Shown: positions 33,801-45,937 of the stretch, piece by piece
Numbering within the stretch: the stretch's first letter is position 1
How the letters are laid out: each line of letters begins with the position of its first letter
DNA from: Rhyacophila brunnea
Lineage: Eukaryota > Arthropoda > Insecta > Trichoptera > Rhyacophilidae
Reading direction: 5' to 3'
Assembly: GCA_022495005.1 (NCBI GenBank)
Contig: JAGYXB010000810.1
Location: forward strand, 1 to 64,000
DNA: 64,000 nucleotides
Made by a program: the position numbers and the translations under genes
The notes under the pieces: model-generated
What the model was told of the DNA's origin: nothing
The model's database searches: none
What the model saw: the letters and a program-made list of their open reading frames with translations, nothing else

Positions 33801-35126
33801 CTTAAGAGCATACATAAGTGAAACGGCAAATAGTTTTCAACAGTAGGTGGGACGAAATTTTTCACTCGGAGATCGACAGTCGAGGTGTAAGCACGTCAAT
33901 TTGTTTTGTGATGGCATCGGAGGAATATATTCTTAAATCGTATATAAAGATGACTAAAAAACGTTAGCCATTTACTTGAAAAAGAAAACTTGTCAATGAA
34001 TATACTATTATTATTACTAATATTCGTCTTGTCTGTGTTGGCCTATTTTTGCATTTAGGTCGCCCATTAGCCTCCAGCTACGAAATCAAACGGGTATGGA
34101 GAAAGAAACCAGAGAGGCCAGAGATTAATACTTTGGAGGAGGCCTTCACCCGAAGAGGGGTTCTTACAGACCAAGCAAACTAATTATATATCATTGTTTA
34201 ATTTATAAACATTATCTAATAGTATTAAGTATATACAAAAAAGAAAAATCTTAATATATATAATATGTATTATACAAAAATATAAAAAATAATAATAATT
34301 AATATTATATAAACTAGAAATTAAGTAGATTATACAACCATAGATAGATATATATACATAATAGATATATTCATAGGTTATATATATATATATATCTATA
34401 TATATAAAAGAAAGTCGGGTTAGTTACACCATTTATAACTCAAGAACGGCTGGACCGATTTTTACGATCTTTGCATTGTTGGATTTGTCTCAGCCCCGAA
34501 TAGCAGAATAACTATTAAAACTTTGGAAAAATTCACGGGAAAAAATTATGAAGAAAATTAATTTTCTCATACATTTTGACATTTTGAGCAATGAACGCGC
34601 AATCGAAAATAAAAGAAAATCACAAAAAATTTAAATCCATATACAACGATACATGACAGAAAGAATAAACAAGAAACAAACAAACAAATGAAAGGCGTTG
34701 TGTGCATTATCTATCCTTTGACAGTTGATTCAGTTCATCCTCAGATAATCCCGAAAGACTTTGTTGTATACTCCGGCGAATTTTGGAGGAAATTGTCCTG
34801 CCTGAATCTTTTCTACTTCGTCGACAGCGTCCAAAAATAAAGCCAAGGATAAAATTACATGATCTCATTGCTGGTATTGCTCATTATTTACCTACCAATT
34901 TCAAAAACCATCATTCGAACTTCATTCGACAATCGATCTACGTGAATAATCGAGCTGATTACCAGCTAGGTGCTAAAATAGCTATTTCGATCGTGATTTT
35001 CAAACGGTAAGTTGCCTTCGAAGATATTCACTTTGTGAGGTTATCAAATTTGTGATTATGTGTGCATCGATAACTACTTCATTATGTTATTTTGAATTAT
35101 GTGATTAATTTTCCAGTGTTTATCAT

Positions 35127-35720
35127 TTGATGATTCGTCAAAATGCTGACAACTATTTGCTACGATTTCGTCGATTGCTTAAAATCGAGACGGAGCGCCT
35201 CACTTTCATTCGGTTGAACCAAGCCAAACTGCGATCGGAGGAGTATATTCATTTACGCGATGCAATCAGCACCGTAGGAGATGCAGCTAATGTTGGTCGA
35301 TTGACTATTCTATCGGCGATGTACATTAGCAGCCCACGTCATATGCATGAATATGCGCAAGATGCAATGACATATGTTCGTCATTACGGTCGTCATTACG
35401 GTCGTCCAGATCTATTCATCACCTTTACATGAAATCCGAAATGAATAGAAATTGTTCAACTGCTACTCCCCGGACAAACATCAAATGATCGGCACGACAT
35501 CACCGCACGTGTGTTTAAACAAAAAATCCTGTCGCTGATGAACTACATTGTTAATCATCGCGTCTTTGGGGATACTCGATGCTGGATGTATTCGATTGAA
35601 TGACAAAAACGAAGCTTGCCGCATGCACACTTCTTATTTGGTGAGTCGAAAGAATTCGACCAGACCAAAAAGATGACATCATATGTGCCGAGATTCCTGA
35701 TCCCGAAATCGATCCAGACC
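35127..35720 (+). pseudogene. Helitron Rep (HUH) domain relic
   Basis: The frame RQNADNYLLRFRRLLKIETE continues through YIHLRDAISTVGDAANVGRL to RPDLFITFT and a stop at 35430-35432. In shifted frames it resumes with NYIVNHRVFGDTRCWMYSIE and LPHAHFLF (His codons 35622-35624 and 35628-35630). HAH is the metal-binding HUH motif of the rolling-circle endonuclease. The tyrosine region downstream is scrambled. Stops at 35430 and 35601 show it cannot make Rep. Confidence 0.88.
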
Positions 35721-36120
35721 TGCATGATGTTGTAATTACTTACATGATTCATTGGACAGTGTGGCGCCATCAACCCCCAATCACCGTGCATGGTCGACGG
35801 AAAGTGTTCCAAGCGTTATCCATGAAGTTTAACGGCGGAGACTATCACTGCCAATGATGGTTATCCACTGTATCGGCGTCGATAACCACGGTAAAACTAT
35901 CACAACGAAAATGAAGTGAAACGATATCGTGGTCGACAACACTTGGATTGTTCCGTATTCGCCACTTTTTTTCCAAAACATTCAAGGCGCATTGCAACGT
36001 GGAGTTTTGCAATTCAGTGAAGTCCATCAAATACATCTGCAAGGCAGCGATATTGTAGTTTTTGGCGTTCAAACTCCCAATACCAACGATGAAATCACGC
36101 ACTATCAAGTTGGTCGATAA

Positions 36121-37900
36121 GTGAGCTGCAATGAAGCAATTTGGCGTATTCTCTCATTCCCCATTCATGAACGTCATCCCACTGCTGTACATTTGGCGGT
36201 GCATCTGGAGAATGGTCAACAAGTTTATTTCAACGCATCGAATGTTGCTCAACGTGCTGAAATATCTCCAGCGCCAACATTGACCAGTTTCTTTTCGATT
36301 TGCCAAAGCGATCCGTTTGCACGAACGTTGTTCTACTCTAAGATGCCACGTTATTGGAACGCTTCATCGAAGAAATTTTAGCGTCGGAAGCAAGGCGATG
36401 CGGTTCCTGATCACCCGGATGTGCATTCTACTGATGCTCTTGGTCGCATTTGCACAGTTCATCCGAAGAATGGCGAATGATTCTACTTGCGATTGTTGCT
36501 GGTAAATGTTCGTGGGCCGACATCATTTGAATCACTTCGAACTGCCAATGGTGTAGTGTGCCCAACATTTCGTGCTGCATGTCAAAAGCTCAATTTGCTT
36601 GAAAACGATACTCATTGGGACATGCCAATCGCTAAAGCATTTGTTTCTGCATCTCCAAGTCAGATACGCACATTATTTGCTATCATTATTTCGACATGCT
36701 TCCCATCAAATCCATCTGAGCTGTGGAACAAGTACAAGGATGACATGTCAGAAGACATTTTACATCGAATTCGTGTCAGTTCAGAGAATCCCGATCTCAA
36801 AGTGAATGAGGAAATACATAACCAGGCTTTGCTTTTGATCGAAGACATGTGTTATCTCATGTGCGGCAGTTTGTTAGTCAAGTTAGGAATGCCAACGCCT
36901 GATCGTGGAATGAATGACGCTTTTAATCGAGAATTGGAACGTGAACGTGAATATGATCAAGATGCATTGAACATATCGGTTTGATCGAATGTACTAATGT
37001 TGAACCCCAAACAGAAGGAAGTGTACGATACGTTAATGAAGGCAATTGATGATGGAAATGGTGGTTTATTTTTCCTCGATGCGCCTGGAACTGGGAAGAC
37101 ATTTCTCATGACATTGATTTTGGCCACTGTTCGTGCGAGATCCGAAATTTCTGTAGCAGTTGCTTCTTCTGGGATAGCGGCCACGTTGTTAGAAGGATGC
37201 CGAACGGCTCATTCAGCGTTGAAATTGACGTTAAACCTTCAAATGACTGAAACACCGACAAGCAGTATTTATGGCGCAATGATTCTACTATCTGGCAATT
37301 TCTGCCAAACACTACCAGTCATTCCAAGATCGACCGCTGCCGATGAAATGAACGCTTGCCTCAAATCATAGACTCTGTGGCGCTATGTGAAAAAACTTCG
37401 GCTGACGACGAACATGCGAGTTGCATTGCTAAACGATCCATCTGCCGACGATTTCTCTAAGCAATTGCTGACTATCGGTAACTGCCGTGTTCCTGTCGAC
37501 GAATCGAACGGATTGATTTCGTTTCCGCCGAATTTTTGAAATTTCGTCTCAGCGAAGGACGACCTCATCAACAAAGTGTTCCCAAACGTCATTGCTAACC
37601 ACAAAAATCACAATTGGTTGAGTGAACGAGCAATTTTTGCGGCAAAGAACAAAGATGTGGATCACTTAAACTCCACAATTCAAAATCAAATCGTTGGTCC
37701 AATGCATTCCTTCAAATCTATCGACTGTATAATAAACGAAGAAGAAGCAACCAACTATCCAACTGAATTTTTAAACTTATTGGATCTGCCTGGCTTGCCA
37801 CCGCACAATTTACAACTGAAGATTGACTTGGTAATTATCATGCTTCGAAATCTGAACCAACCAAAACTATGTAATCTATTTCATTTTGATTTGATTTTTG
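36121..37900 (+). pseudogene. Helitron PIF1-like helicase relic
   Basis: Segments in order are CNEAIWRILSFPIHERHPTA (36127 on), NVRGPTSFESLRTANGVVCP (36508 on) and FAIIISTCFPSNPSELWNKY. Next come the Walker A region FFLDAPGTGKTFLMTLILAT (37069-37128) and SSGIAATLLEGCRTAHSALK. Walker A lacks one Gly of the usual APGGTGKTF. After an internal loss, LLSGNFCQTLPVI is helicase motif III-like, and KVFPNVIANHKNHNWLSERA lies in the C-terminal half. Helicase motifs V-VI near the end are missing. Several stops and frameshifts are present. Confidence 0.9.
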
Positions 37901-38255
37901 CATATTTATTGAACTTAATTCATTTTGAGTATTTTAATTCAGCAAATAGGTTAACACAAGATTATTGATTCTGAGGCGGTACGAAGTTCGACGGGTCAGC
38001 TAGTATATATATATATATATATATATATATTCATTTAACTGTCATTTCCTTTTGTTTGTAAGAAATAAAAAGGCTTTTTTATTTTTATTATTTATTTATT
38101 ATTACTAATATAACAATAACATAACATTAAATGGACGCGTGTTGAATTTTTATGACAAATTATATTTCGTTCGGCTCGCGTCATTTGCACAATCCGCGCA
38201 TCGCCTAGTCACGATCTTTTTAGACCATGCCTCAACTAAAGTATAGCCTTAAACG

Positions 38256-39056
38256 GGATGCATAGCTAAGAGAGATTTATTTTATTTTATTGAACCTATG
38301 TACTGTAATTATTATGTATTTATTAAAAACATACTATATAATATTTCATGAAATTATATACATTTTAGAGTAAGTAGGTGCGACACTGCCTGTTACAGCG
38401 TAGAGTCTCACTCAGCCCACCTCACCCCAATTTATTTAACCACTTTGGGCTCTTCTCGCCTCTTCTCGCAACATTAGCCCGCACCACCCTATGTAATAGT
38501 TGTCACCGACGTCAGTCTGTTTTGTTGTGCTCGGTTTTCTGAAATATCTCCGGAATCCCCGTGTTTTATTTTTATTGCAAACTTCGCATTGCCCCTCTCG
38601 TATTTTGTGTTGGGAGTAAACCGGGTAATCTCGTGCGGTGATGGTCGACCTTTTCCGATGGCGCTCCGTAAATAGATTACTGTATGAATTATTAAAAAGG
38701 TTCGGACTCGCTTGTCATAAGCTGGTTTTGGGATTTGAATTTGTAGGGAAATTGTTGCAATGACTTGATTACCTATTGACTGTTTCATTTTTGTCCATAA
38801 AGTCAATCGTTGGAAAGTGAACCACTACCAGTGGTTGCGTTAAAGCAGTCACAAACGATGACTATAACACATTGCATCAAGAATTAGCAGGTGTTCATTT
38901 CAGATACGGTTTCAATATGAAGATATTACACAGTGAAATATAGAGTTGCTCTATTATGTCCATTAATCCAGATATAATTTTACCGCAGCTAGCGTTGCTC
39001 TTCCTCCAAAGTTATCTATAGTCAAGTCGTGGCAATACATGGCTAGTTCCGATGAT
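38256..39056. other. Unassigned stretch
   Basis: The 105-codon minus frame at 38489-38806 is open but shows no domain. Its GC content is higher than the flanks. I leave it unnamed. Confidence 0.35.
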
Positions 39057-39061
39057 AGTGC

Positions 39062-39697
39062 TAATTGAAGGGTTGAAAGTCTATAGGGTCTAAGTGCCAA
39101 AAGTGTGAATCTGAGATGTAACAAAAAGAGAATAATACAATACATATATGAAAACTTACGTTTTTATTTTTACAAAGTTACAGAAGAACATCAGTATAAT
39201 ATGATAAGTTTACATAATTCTTCTCTTCTTGGTCGTGCACTCATGGCTGAGGATCGTAACCACATTTGAATTTCGCATTCTTTTGAGCGACCAAGACTTT
39301 CCATCCTTCTCGATCTTCCGCTTCTCTCAGGGCAGAATGGATGGTGCAGTCAGCTTTTTGACTTGGTCGCTCCAGCGCGCAGACGCTTTTCCTCTGCTTC
39401 GCCTTCCCTAGAGGCCACCCAACACTACCAGTCTCTCCTATATAATTCTAAAGATAAAATAAACACATAAAGGAATAATTAAACATGGACAATATTGAAA
39501 CGTTCTATGCAGAGGGGTATACACGGGCACATAGACCCCGCCCATATTTTAATGTAATTGTGTGACAAAAATGGTAGTTTCGGAACTTTGACCCTTCTGA
39601 ATATCATTAAGCTTGGCATATAGATTGTATTGAAGTAAAAAACTTGTTATAGAAATTTTTGGCACTTAGACTCTATAGATTTTCAACCATTCAATTA
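39062..39697. mobile_element. Inverted-repeat element, ~41-bp ends
   Basis: The left arm 39062-39102 and the right arm 39657-39697 are inverted copies with few mismatches (taattgaagggttgaaagtc against the reversed ggttgaaaatctatagagtc). The element is 636 bp and non-coding. It contains a minus-strand SINE/LINE 3' end. No target duplication was confirmed. Confidence 0.65.
39205..39411 (-). repeat. SINE/LINE 3' end, GAA-tailed, minus strand
   Basis: The plus strand begins ttcttctcttcttggtcgtg, i.e. a reversed (GAA)n tail followed by the cactcatggctgaggatcgt block. The block at 44805-44935 shares the tggtcg...gactttccaccc layout. It is probably another user of the GAA-tail LINE machinery. No frame is convincing. 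Confidence 0.45.
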
Positions 39698-39698
39698 T

Positions 39699-40282
39699 TG
39701 CATAACATTTCGCTTATATTAATTAACGTAACCATCATCATTTTCTACAAACAGTATGTCATATCGCATTTGAAGTATTCGCAATAACTAGCACTACGAT
39801 TTGCTCATCAGGTGGCCAACGTCTTGTAGTTGTCGTGTGCGATGGCTCTTAGATTAAGTTAACATATTATTAATGACATTGATTATTAAAATACATAATG
39901 TATTAGAAAACCTTAAAAACATAACTTTTTTTATTTATAAAAGAGTACATATACAGCGATTGGCCAATGCGCCATTACACAAATTTTTAAAATTATTTAA
40001 TTAGAAACAATAGCCAATATAACAAGAGAGTAGAAAATAAAGTATGTGCTTATGTAGAGATTAAAGTAAAATTATAAATACAAATATAAATTTAACCTAT
40101 TTAATACGTCCATAACCATGATAAAGTAAATAAAAAATAAATCAACCTTTATGGTGCCATCAAATAAATTCGCACGATACACAGCATCATGAAACATCAC
40201 ACCTGTGCTGTGACGGGGTATCACGAAGACCGCAGAGTTACGAGTGATATTGGTGGGAACATGAAAATTAATATTTGTCAGT
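39699..40282. other. Unassigned stretch
   Basis: AT-rich, nothing recognised. Confidence 0.45.
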
Positions 40283-40292
40283 ATATACGGAT

Positions 40293-40527
40293 GGGCTGGA
40301 CACATAGCTCGAACAAGTGACAATCGTTAAACAAATTTAGTCATCCAGTGGTATCCAAGAGGTACAAAACGTCCGCATGTTAGACCTAGAGGCCGCTGGA
40401 TCGATGAAATGATAAAGTTCTGTGGAAGTACGTGGAAACGCAACGCACAGGACCGAGGGAAGTGGAAGCAGCTTGAAGAGGTCTTCATCCAGCAGTGGAT
40501 AGATTCAGGCTGATGATGATGATGATA
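40293..40527 (+). mobile_element. RTE/BovB-like LINE 3' end with (GAT)n tail and target duplication
   Basis: The 235-bp insert is 5'-truncated. It reads WAGHIARTSDNR, a stop, then TNLVIQWYPRGTKRPHVRPR, GRWIDEMIKFCGSTWKRNAQ and DRGKWKQLEEVFIQQWIDSG. It ends tgatgatgatgatgat. The flanks atatacggat (40283-40292) and atacacggat (40528-40537) are a 10-bp duplication with one mismatch. The WAGH and DRGKWK...QQW motifs belong to the same family as 22975-23245. Confidence 0.85.
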
Positions 40528-40537
40528 ATACACGGAT

Positions 40538-41012
40538 TGTAAATGAACCCGCGAGGAAGTAAAAAGAAATGATTTAAAAGAGCAATCACTCTTCGAGTGG
40601 ACAAGGATTGCATTGAAAGCATACACAGAAGAAAACGAGTCGGAAAATTCATTTTATTATCATTATCATAAGGAAAGAATCCGTATGTCATTAAAAGGAG
40701 GAATCTGAGAAATATAATATTGTGGACTCGATCCAACTAATTTTAGATGTGAATAGGTAATTAAATACAACCAGTTAAGTGGTATTACGATTTACTATGA
40801 GCACGATGCAGAACCATTTGGATTAACTTGGCAATAAACACCAACAAGAGTTGCTAATTTAGCCCGACTTAATTAATGTGTTTTGACCCATTTTAAATGG
40901 TTTCGTTCTGGGCCACTACCTTTTACTACATGCTACTTGATGTATTATTATATTGTATGGATACTGTAGGCAACGCAATCTATTTAATCTATATAACAAA
41001 TATTATTGTCCT
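40538..41012. other. Unassigned stretch
   Basis: Nothing recognised beyond simple AT-rich sequence. Confidence 0.4.
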
Positions 41013-41542
41013 CTTAGGCATAATGACCACCAAAAAAGCGCTCGATGCGCTCACTACTGAGTAGGCCCCCTCCCACCCGCGCATTACCCTTCAACTATGT
41101 GATAAGGGGCCCAAGAAGCACAAAATAATTATTATTATCAGCGTCTCTCATAACAAAGCAATAAAAATATTATATTATTTCGGGGCTTGTAATTAATATT
41201 CACGATGACATTATTCTACCAGCGAAATATCGGACACGCAATAAAATTAAACAATAAGTTCTCTGTTATTAAATGATTGCTTCTCGCCCGTTGATCGACG
41301 ACGCTTCCAGAGCGTGACTTTGCTCGCTGCGTTCAATGAATGGACTACGTTGTATTTTCGTTCATTCGTATCGCCGAGAAGCCAAAAAACGATGACTCAT
41401 GGGGCGGGCGCGCATAATGCGTCGTCAAATCCAGTGTGCGCTGGCGTATTTGATTACGTTGTATTTTCGATGATTTACGCGCCACTCGTGAAATTTTGCG
41501 CGAGAGCCCCACTTGCTGCGTTAAGTGGGTTTTACGCCTTAA
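41013..41542. mobile_element. TTAA-ended MITE family B, copy 1
   Basis: It matches 59398-59901 throughout (gcgctcactactgagtaggc, aaccaa-free core gattacgttgtattttcga, cacttgctgcgttaagtggg). The right end reads gggttttacgccTTAA; the left end is worn. It is GC-richer than its surroundings and non-coding; the 81-codon frame within is not a gene. Confidence 0.8.
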
Positions 41543-41632
41543 AGATATTATGCGCGTAACTTAGGCGCCTAAGTGAGTATGGTTCTGCAACGCGCTCTTA
41601 GTGTTCAAAAATCGATTATAACTTTTATTTCT

Positions 41633-42005
41633 TTAAGAGCATACTTCAGCGAAACGGCAAATAATTTTTAACATAGGTGGCACGTAATTTTGCACGCGTT
41701 GCCAATCGCAGAGAGATAGTCGACCTGTGAGCACGTCAATTTGTTTTGTGATGGCGTCGGATGAATTAATTTTTAAATCTTGTGAAGATCACTAAAAAAC
41801 GTTACGTATTTACTCGAAAAACAAAACATGTCAATGAATATATTATTATTATTAGTTAAATAACAATAAATGTAACATAAATGGACGCATGTTGAATTTT
41901 TATGACAAATTATGTTTTGTTCGTCACGCGTCGTTTGCACAATCTGCGCATCGCGTAGTGACGATATTTTTAGACAATGCCTCAGTTGAAGTATAATAGC
42001 CTTAA
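41633..42005 (+). mobile_element. TTAA-ended MITE family A, copy 4
   Basis: TTAA occurs at 41633-41636 and 42002-42005. The left end is ttaagagcatacttcagcga, the right end cagttgaagtataatagcct. It is complete, ~373 bp. Confidence 0.85.
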
Positions 42006-43011
42006 TATTTCTACGTAAATTTTTGATATTTCATTAAATTTGAGATATTTAAAAAAATATGTGTACCTACTACAAAAAAAATCTAGAAAATATTTAGTTA
42101 CTATTTATGGAATTATGTTTATCTTCCATTTTTTGTTCATATTCTATCATAACCCCTACGACTTATGAAATTTCACTGTAGTTTTCATTTAACTTGAACA
42201 AATAATATCAGTATATTAGAAGGCTGCTAAATATAATTTTTCAAAATATATTTTTGATTTAGTGCAAGACTTCAATGGTTTGGGTGAATGGCTAACAAAT
42301 ATTTTTAGTCAGCTAATACAACTTCCCATACAAGGCCCATACGCTTCGCATAGAATCGAATGTATTAATTTATTTTTTTATTCAACGAATAATTCTCAAG
42401 ATTTAAAAATCCACCATCCTTTATTGAACATACATAATTTTGTAACAATCTTGAAAAAAATATGGCAGCAAATCCATTGTATTCCAGCCAATGTGCTTTA
42501 CCAATTTACCAACTGTGCCCTATCTAAGTACGATGGAATTAATTAATAGTCATATTATAACTGAGGCGCTTCTGAAAAAGTTTCAATATTTTTTTTCCAT
42601 TAGGTATGTTTTTGAGGTGTTTTATTGAATTCGATAGAGCTACGAAGCTTATATAGATACCAGGCAAGAAGTTCTGAGGATTCAAAGATGATCATTAAAA
42701 AAAGTACGCAAAGGAAATTTTTCCTAGTTTTTTTTTAACTGCATACTCTTAAGCCTACAAGCGAAGTTTGGTTACAAACTTCTACTTTTTTACTAGTCTA
42801 TCTTCTTTCACATCAAACCAGAAACTTTACTTATTTTAAAGAAACAGCCATTTTGTTTTGTCACCCGCAGTCTCGCGGATAACTTTCTTACGATATTCAA
42901 CGATCTCATAAAAAGATAAGTTAAGTTTGTCAATCTCAAAGGATGGTTTAGGAAAACTTTGGCTCTTTGTTAAACGCTCACAATACATTAAATTTACAAG
43001 GCGTATGAAGG
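42006..43011. other. Mostly unassigned; T-repeat fragment at 42360-42480
   Basis: The block ttattcaacgaataattctc (42379 on), followed by a ttgaacatacataattttg run, matches one end of repeat T in reverse. The remaining ~850 bp is unrecognised. Confidence 0.45.
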
Positions 43012-44060
43012 CAGTGACGTCCCGTGGGGGTAGGCAGAATGAGCATTGCTTGGGAGCGGCAGTTACTCGAAGGGCGCCAAATCGAGAAGAATCAATAAAT
43101 ATATACAGTATAACCCCTATTTTACGTTTTTTAAGGGACTGAAAAAAAAACCTAATTGGAGGGAAAATGTAAAAGGGGGGTATTGAAAAAAGAACATTTA
43201 AATTTTATGTTTCTAAAAAAATAACGTTTTATTAAAAAACAACATTCAATTTAAATTTTTATTGATTTTTTTTTATTTTTTGTTAAAAAAATCATGTATA
43301 TTAGTTTGTTGCATTTTTGTTATGTAATCATCACCTTACGCCGTTCGAATGTCACGACCCAATCATTGTCAAGCACGCGTAACTGTCATATTTTGAATAT
43401 TTCCGACGTAAATCGCGGGAAAGAAAAACGTAAATGCGGGTATTAAATTTACTGAAATACGTCGGGACTGAAAAAAATACACGCAATTGCCAGGAAAACG
43501 TGAATTCCGGGCACGTAAAAACGAGGTTATACTGTATATTAATATGTACCTAAACTTAGTAATAACGGAAATATATTTCCATTAAAAAATTCAGCTCACT
43601 GGAAACAAAATGTACCTATTATTTAGCATAAACGGTTTAACAGGACTGTATTTTTTTCGTCGAGTTCGCGATGTTTAGTTTACTTCCGTTGTATTTGGAC
43701 ATCACTTCTTGATGGCCAGCAATGACACGTGCAGATTTGCGAATTAAATTTGAATTATAGGTAGGTACATACTTAGGTAACTACTTACCTAATTAATTTA
43801 TCCACATATTTTTGTCAGTCATTCGCGAGTTTTGAAAGTTGTCAGGTGTATTTTTAAATGTATCTGAAACCGTGGACACGCAATATTGTCTATTGAAGTA
43901 GAGATGACATTTAAATTAAATTTTGTGGTACCTATATATTATTTAGTTAATAATGTATTTCTTAGATATTGAAGTCATGAAAGAATAATAAAAAATACTG
44001 TGTAATGGGGTGGCATTTTGATGCTGCCTAGGGGCGGCATTTTGTCTAGGGACGTCACTG
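43012..44060 (+). mobile_element. hAT MITE family i, longest copy, with inner insertion
   Basis: It starts cagtgacgtcccgtggggg and ends ggacgtcactg. The flanks tatgaagg (43004-43011) and tatgtagg (44061-44068) are an 8-bp duplication with one mismatch. Without the inner MITE (43106-43534) it is about 618 bp, against 347-426 bp in other copies. The extra 43740-43980 segment suggests the others are deletion derivatives. Confidence 0.88.
43106..43534. mobile_element. pogo/Tc1-like MITE with TA duplication
   Basis: The 429-bp element starts CAGTATAACCCC and ends gaggttatactg. It is flanked by TA at 43104-43105 and 43535-43536. The ends resemble pogo/Tigger-type CAGTATAACCTCG. It is non-coding, and the interior is T/A-rich with a cacgtaaaaacg-type subterminal motif. 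Confidence 0.82.
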
Positions 44061-44309
44061 TATGTAGGGATCTACTATTACATTTTAAAGATTTTAAATA
44101 TCACTACCTGAATGGAGCAGTGAGATAAAGTGAAAAAGTAAGAAAAAAGTTTTGAGATAAGTATGCCAAACGATTTCTGAAGGACCTACGTAATGAATCA
44201 CTGAGATTTTTTATAAATTGTGATATCTATCGCATTTCAATTAAAAATACTAATTCTTATGGATTTAATTTTTGTACGACTTATTCCATTTGAGTCGTTT
44301 TGTATTTAT

Positions 44310-44445
44310 TTGGCAGTCAGTGTGTATTTGCCTTTTGGTGAGTGCACATAGTGCTCGAAGATGCTGAAAGGCGAAACCTGGGTCGAAAAAAACAACTCAA
44401 AAAGAATAGTACAAAACTTAAATCCATTAGAACTTAGATTCAAGT
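44310..44445 (+). repeat. Repeat shared with 8660-8790
   Basis: The pattern is as at 8660: tcgaagatgctgaaaggcga at 44355 on, then aaacttaaatccattagaac. The hairpin core (GATGC...GGC GAAAC) has mutated loop bases. Confidence 0.45.
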
Positions 44446-44574
44446 ACCTTCGGTCGATAGTATTAATATTAAAAATACTAATGTTGCATTTATTAAACAA
44501 TGTCATGTAACTTAGAGGCAACAGTGAAATAACTGAAATAACCCAGTAATGTTATACATTAAATGATTGTAATT

Positions 44575-44700
44575 AAGTAGGATGACCGTAGCTTAATTGG
44601 AAAAGCACACTGAGATTCAAGTCCCATCGGGTGTCGTAAAAAAGATTTTATCTAGTGATTTTCAAATTATATATGTTCAATTAACCTAGTTAATGATTTG
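44575..44700 (+). repeat. tRNA-like SINE fragment
   Basis: A box A-like gtagcttaattggaaaagc and a weak box B gattcaagtcccatcg are followed by the aaaaaagattttatctagtg body, as in the tRNA-like repeat at 61380. The anticodon arm is missing, so it is not a tRNA gene. Confidence 0.5.
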
Positions 44701-44804
44701 ATCTGTATGAAACAAACATTAACGGTTAATCATCTCGAAACTAGTATTTTTAACTATTCTAATGTTGCTTTCAGATATCGCGTTTAAAATTAGCTACTCT
44801 CTTC

Positions 44805-44935
44805 CTGGTCGCTGCTTTGTGACTGAAGAACGTGGCCACTTTAAAATTTTCTTCTCATCTTCATAGTCATCTTTTAAGCAAGCAAGACTTTCCACCCCTC
44901 TTGGTCCTCTACTTCGATCAGATCTGAAAATTACG
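44805..44935 (-). repeat. SINE/LINE 3' end, minus strand
   Basis: It resembles 39205-39411: ctcttcctggtcgctgcttt, then gcaagactttccacccctct. Only the end is preserved. Confidence 0.35.
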
Positions 44936-45012
44936 TCTTTCACTTTTCAATTGTTGGACTTTGAATTAACTCAGTTAAAATGTGGTAATTAGAAATAATG
45001 ATCTTAATAAGA

Positions 45013-45937
45013 ACAAGGCTATACCTCAGCTGAGGCATAGCCTGAAAAGATCGTTACTATGCGACACGCGGATTGTGCTAATGACGCGTGCTGAACGGAA
45101 CATAATTTATCATAAAAATTCAACATGCGTCCATTAAGTGTTATGTTTATTGTTATATTAGTAATAATAATAATATATTGACATGTTTCCGTTACAGGCA
45201 TAACGTTATTTACACAATATAAGAATATATTCTTACGACGCCATCAAAAAAAAAAAACGTGCACCCACCTCGAATGCCGCTCGGCGATTGGCGGCAAATG
45301 CGAAATTAAATTTCGTTCCCCTTTTTTTTACAGAAAGAGCTCGCTATCCGAATGGGAATGGCTGGAGCAACATTCAACTCGATGCGGAATATCTGGGACT
45401 CACGATTGTACTCGGTCAAAACCAAATGCCGCCTATTCGACGCATTCTGACTGCTGTTGCTTTATGGTAGCGAATCATGGCACCTTAAGAAGGCTCAGAG
45501 CAACCGTATACTGAGCTTCAAAAACAGATGTTTGCGATGAATACTGGGTGTGCGGTGGGGTGGTATGACTTTAAGAGCAACGAGGAGATAAGAGAACGCA
45601 CCAAGCAGCCTGTCATCACGCTGAAAGTGAAGAGGCGACGTTGGACCTGGCTCGGTCATATGGTGCGGATGCCAGAAGAGAACTTCAACCTGGCTTGCCT
45701 GTTATTCAAGCCAACCGGATTCCGGCATCCTGGAAGGCCGCTAAATACAATCTACATATGGCGGAGCTACGGGATTCTGGTTTGACCTGAAACGAAGCAA
45801 GAAGACTGGCGAGCGACAGGGATTCTTGGAGGCGCCGCGTGGTGTCCATATGCTCCAGTTAAGGGGCGGATATGGCCAATGAAGAAAGAAGAAGATTGTT
45901 GAAAATTATTTGCCGTTTCACTTATGTATGCTCTTAA
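45013..45937 (-). mobile_element. TTAA-ended MITE family A, copy 5, split by a LINE
   Basis: The arms 45013-45324 (aaggctatacctcagctgag to aaatttcgttcc) and 45894-45937 (gttgaaaattatttgccgtt to ctcttaag) align to 25699-26075 in order. The LINE fills the gap. Confidence 0.82.
45325..45893 (+). mobile_element. LINE (GAA family), copy inside a MITE
   Basis: The frame reads ELAIRMGMAGATFN, LYSVKTKCRLFDAF, then LLLYGSESWHLKKAQSNRIL and FKNRCLR. After a stop it continues ILGVRWYDFKSNEEIRERTK, RRRWTWLGHMVRMPEENF and FRHPGRP. The tail is gccaatgaagaaagaagaag. It belongs to a diverged subfamily shared with 11165-11612. Two in-frame stops and a shift near 45755 inactivate it. Confidence 0.85.

Larger units (their letters stand above)
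34395..38003 (+). mobile_element. Helitron, 3.6 kb, degenerate
   Basis: The 5' terminus TCTATATATATAAAAG and the 3' terminus cgacgggtcagCTAG match insect Helitron ends. The preceding base is A (34394) and the following base T (38004), the expected A|T insertion without duplication. There are no terminal inverted repeats. The coding part is broken Rep/helicase. A second Helitron sharing the cgggtcagctag end lies at 52614-56676. Confidence 0.93.
34024..38095 (+). mobile_element. 5'-truncated LINE tail hosting a Helitron
   Basis: The insertion carries a short frame, KRVWRKKPERPEINTLEEAF then TRRGVLTDQAN and a stop at ~34180. An AT-rich 3' UTR follows, ending in gtaagaaataaaaaggc and a T/A-rich tail near 38095. 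It is bounded by a 16-bp target duplication. The clade is not certain. The Helitron at 34395-38003 sits in a TA-rich part of the UTR. Confidence 0.7.
33801..38252 (+). mobile_element. TTAA-ended MITE family A, copy 3, split by a LINE
   Basis: The left arm 33801-34023 (ttaagagcatacataagtga through acgttagccatttacttgaa) and the right arm 38096-38252 (acattaaatggacgcgtgtt to gtatagccttaa) join into one ~365-bp copy. The 16-bp ttattattactaatat at 34008-34023 and 38096-38111 is the target duplication of the inserted LINE. Confidence 0.88.

Noticed and set aside
38003..38030. (TA)n run as a replication or structural element
   Set aside because: It is simple sequence at the Helitron target site and common in this AT-rich window.
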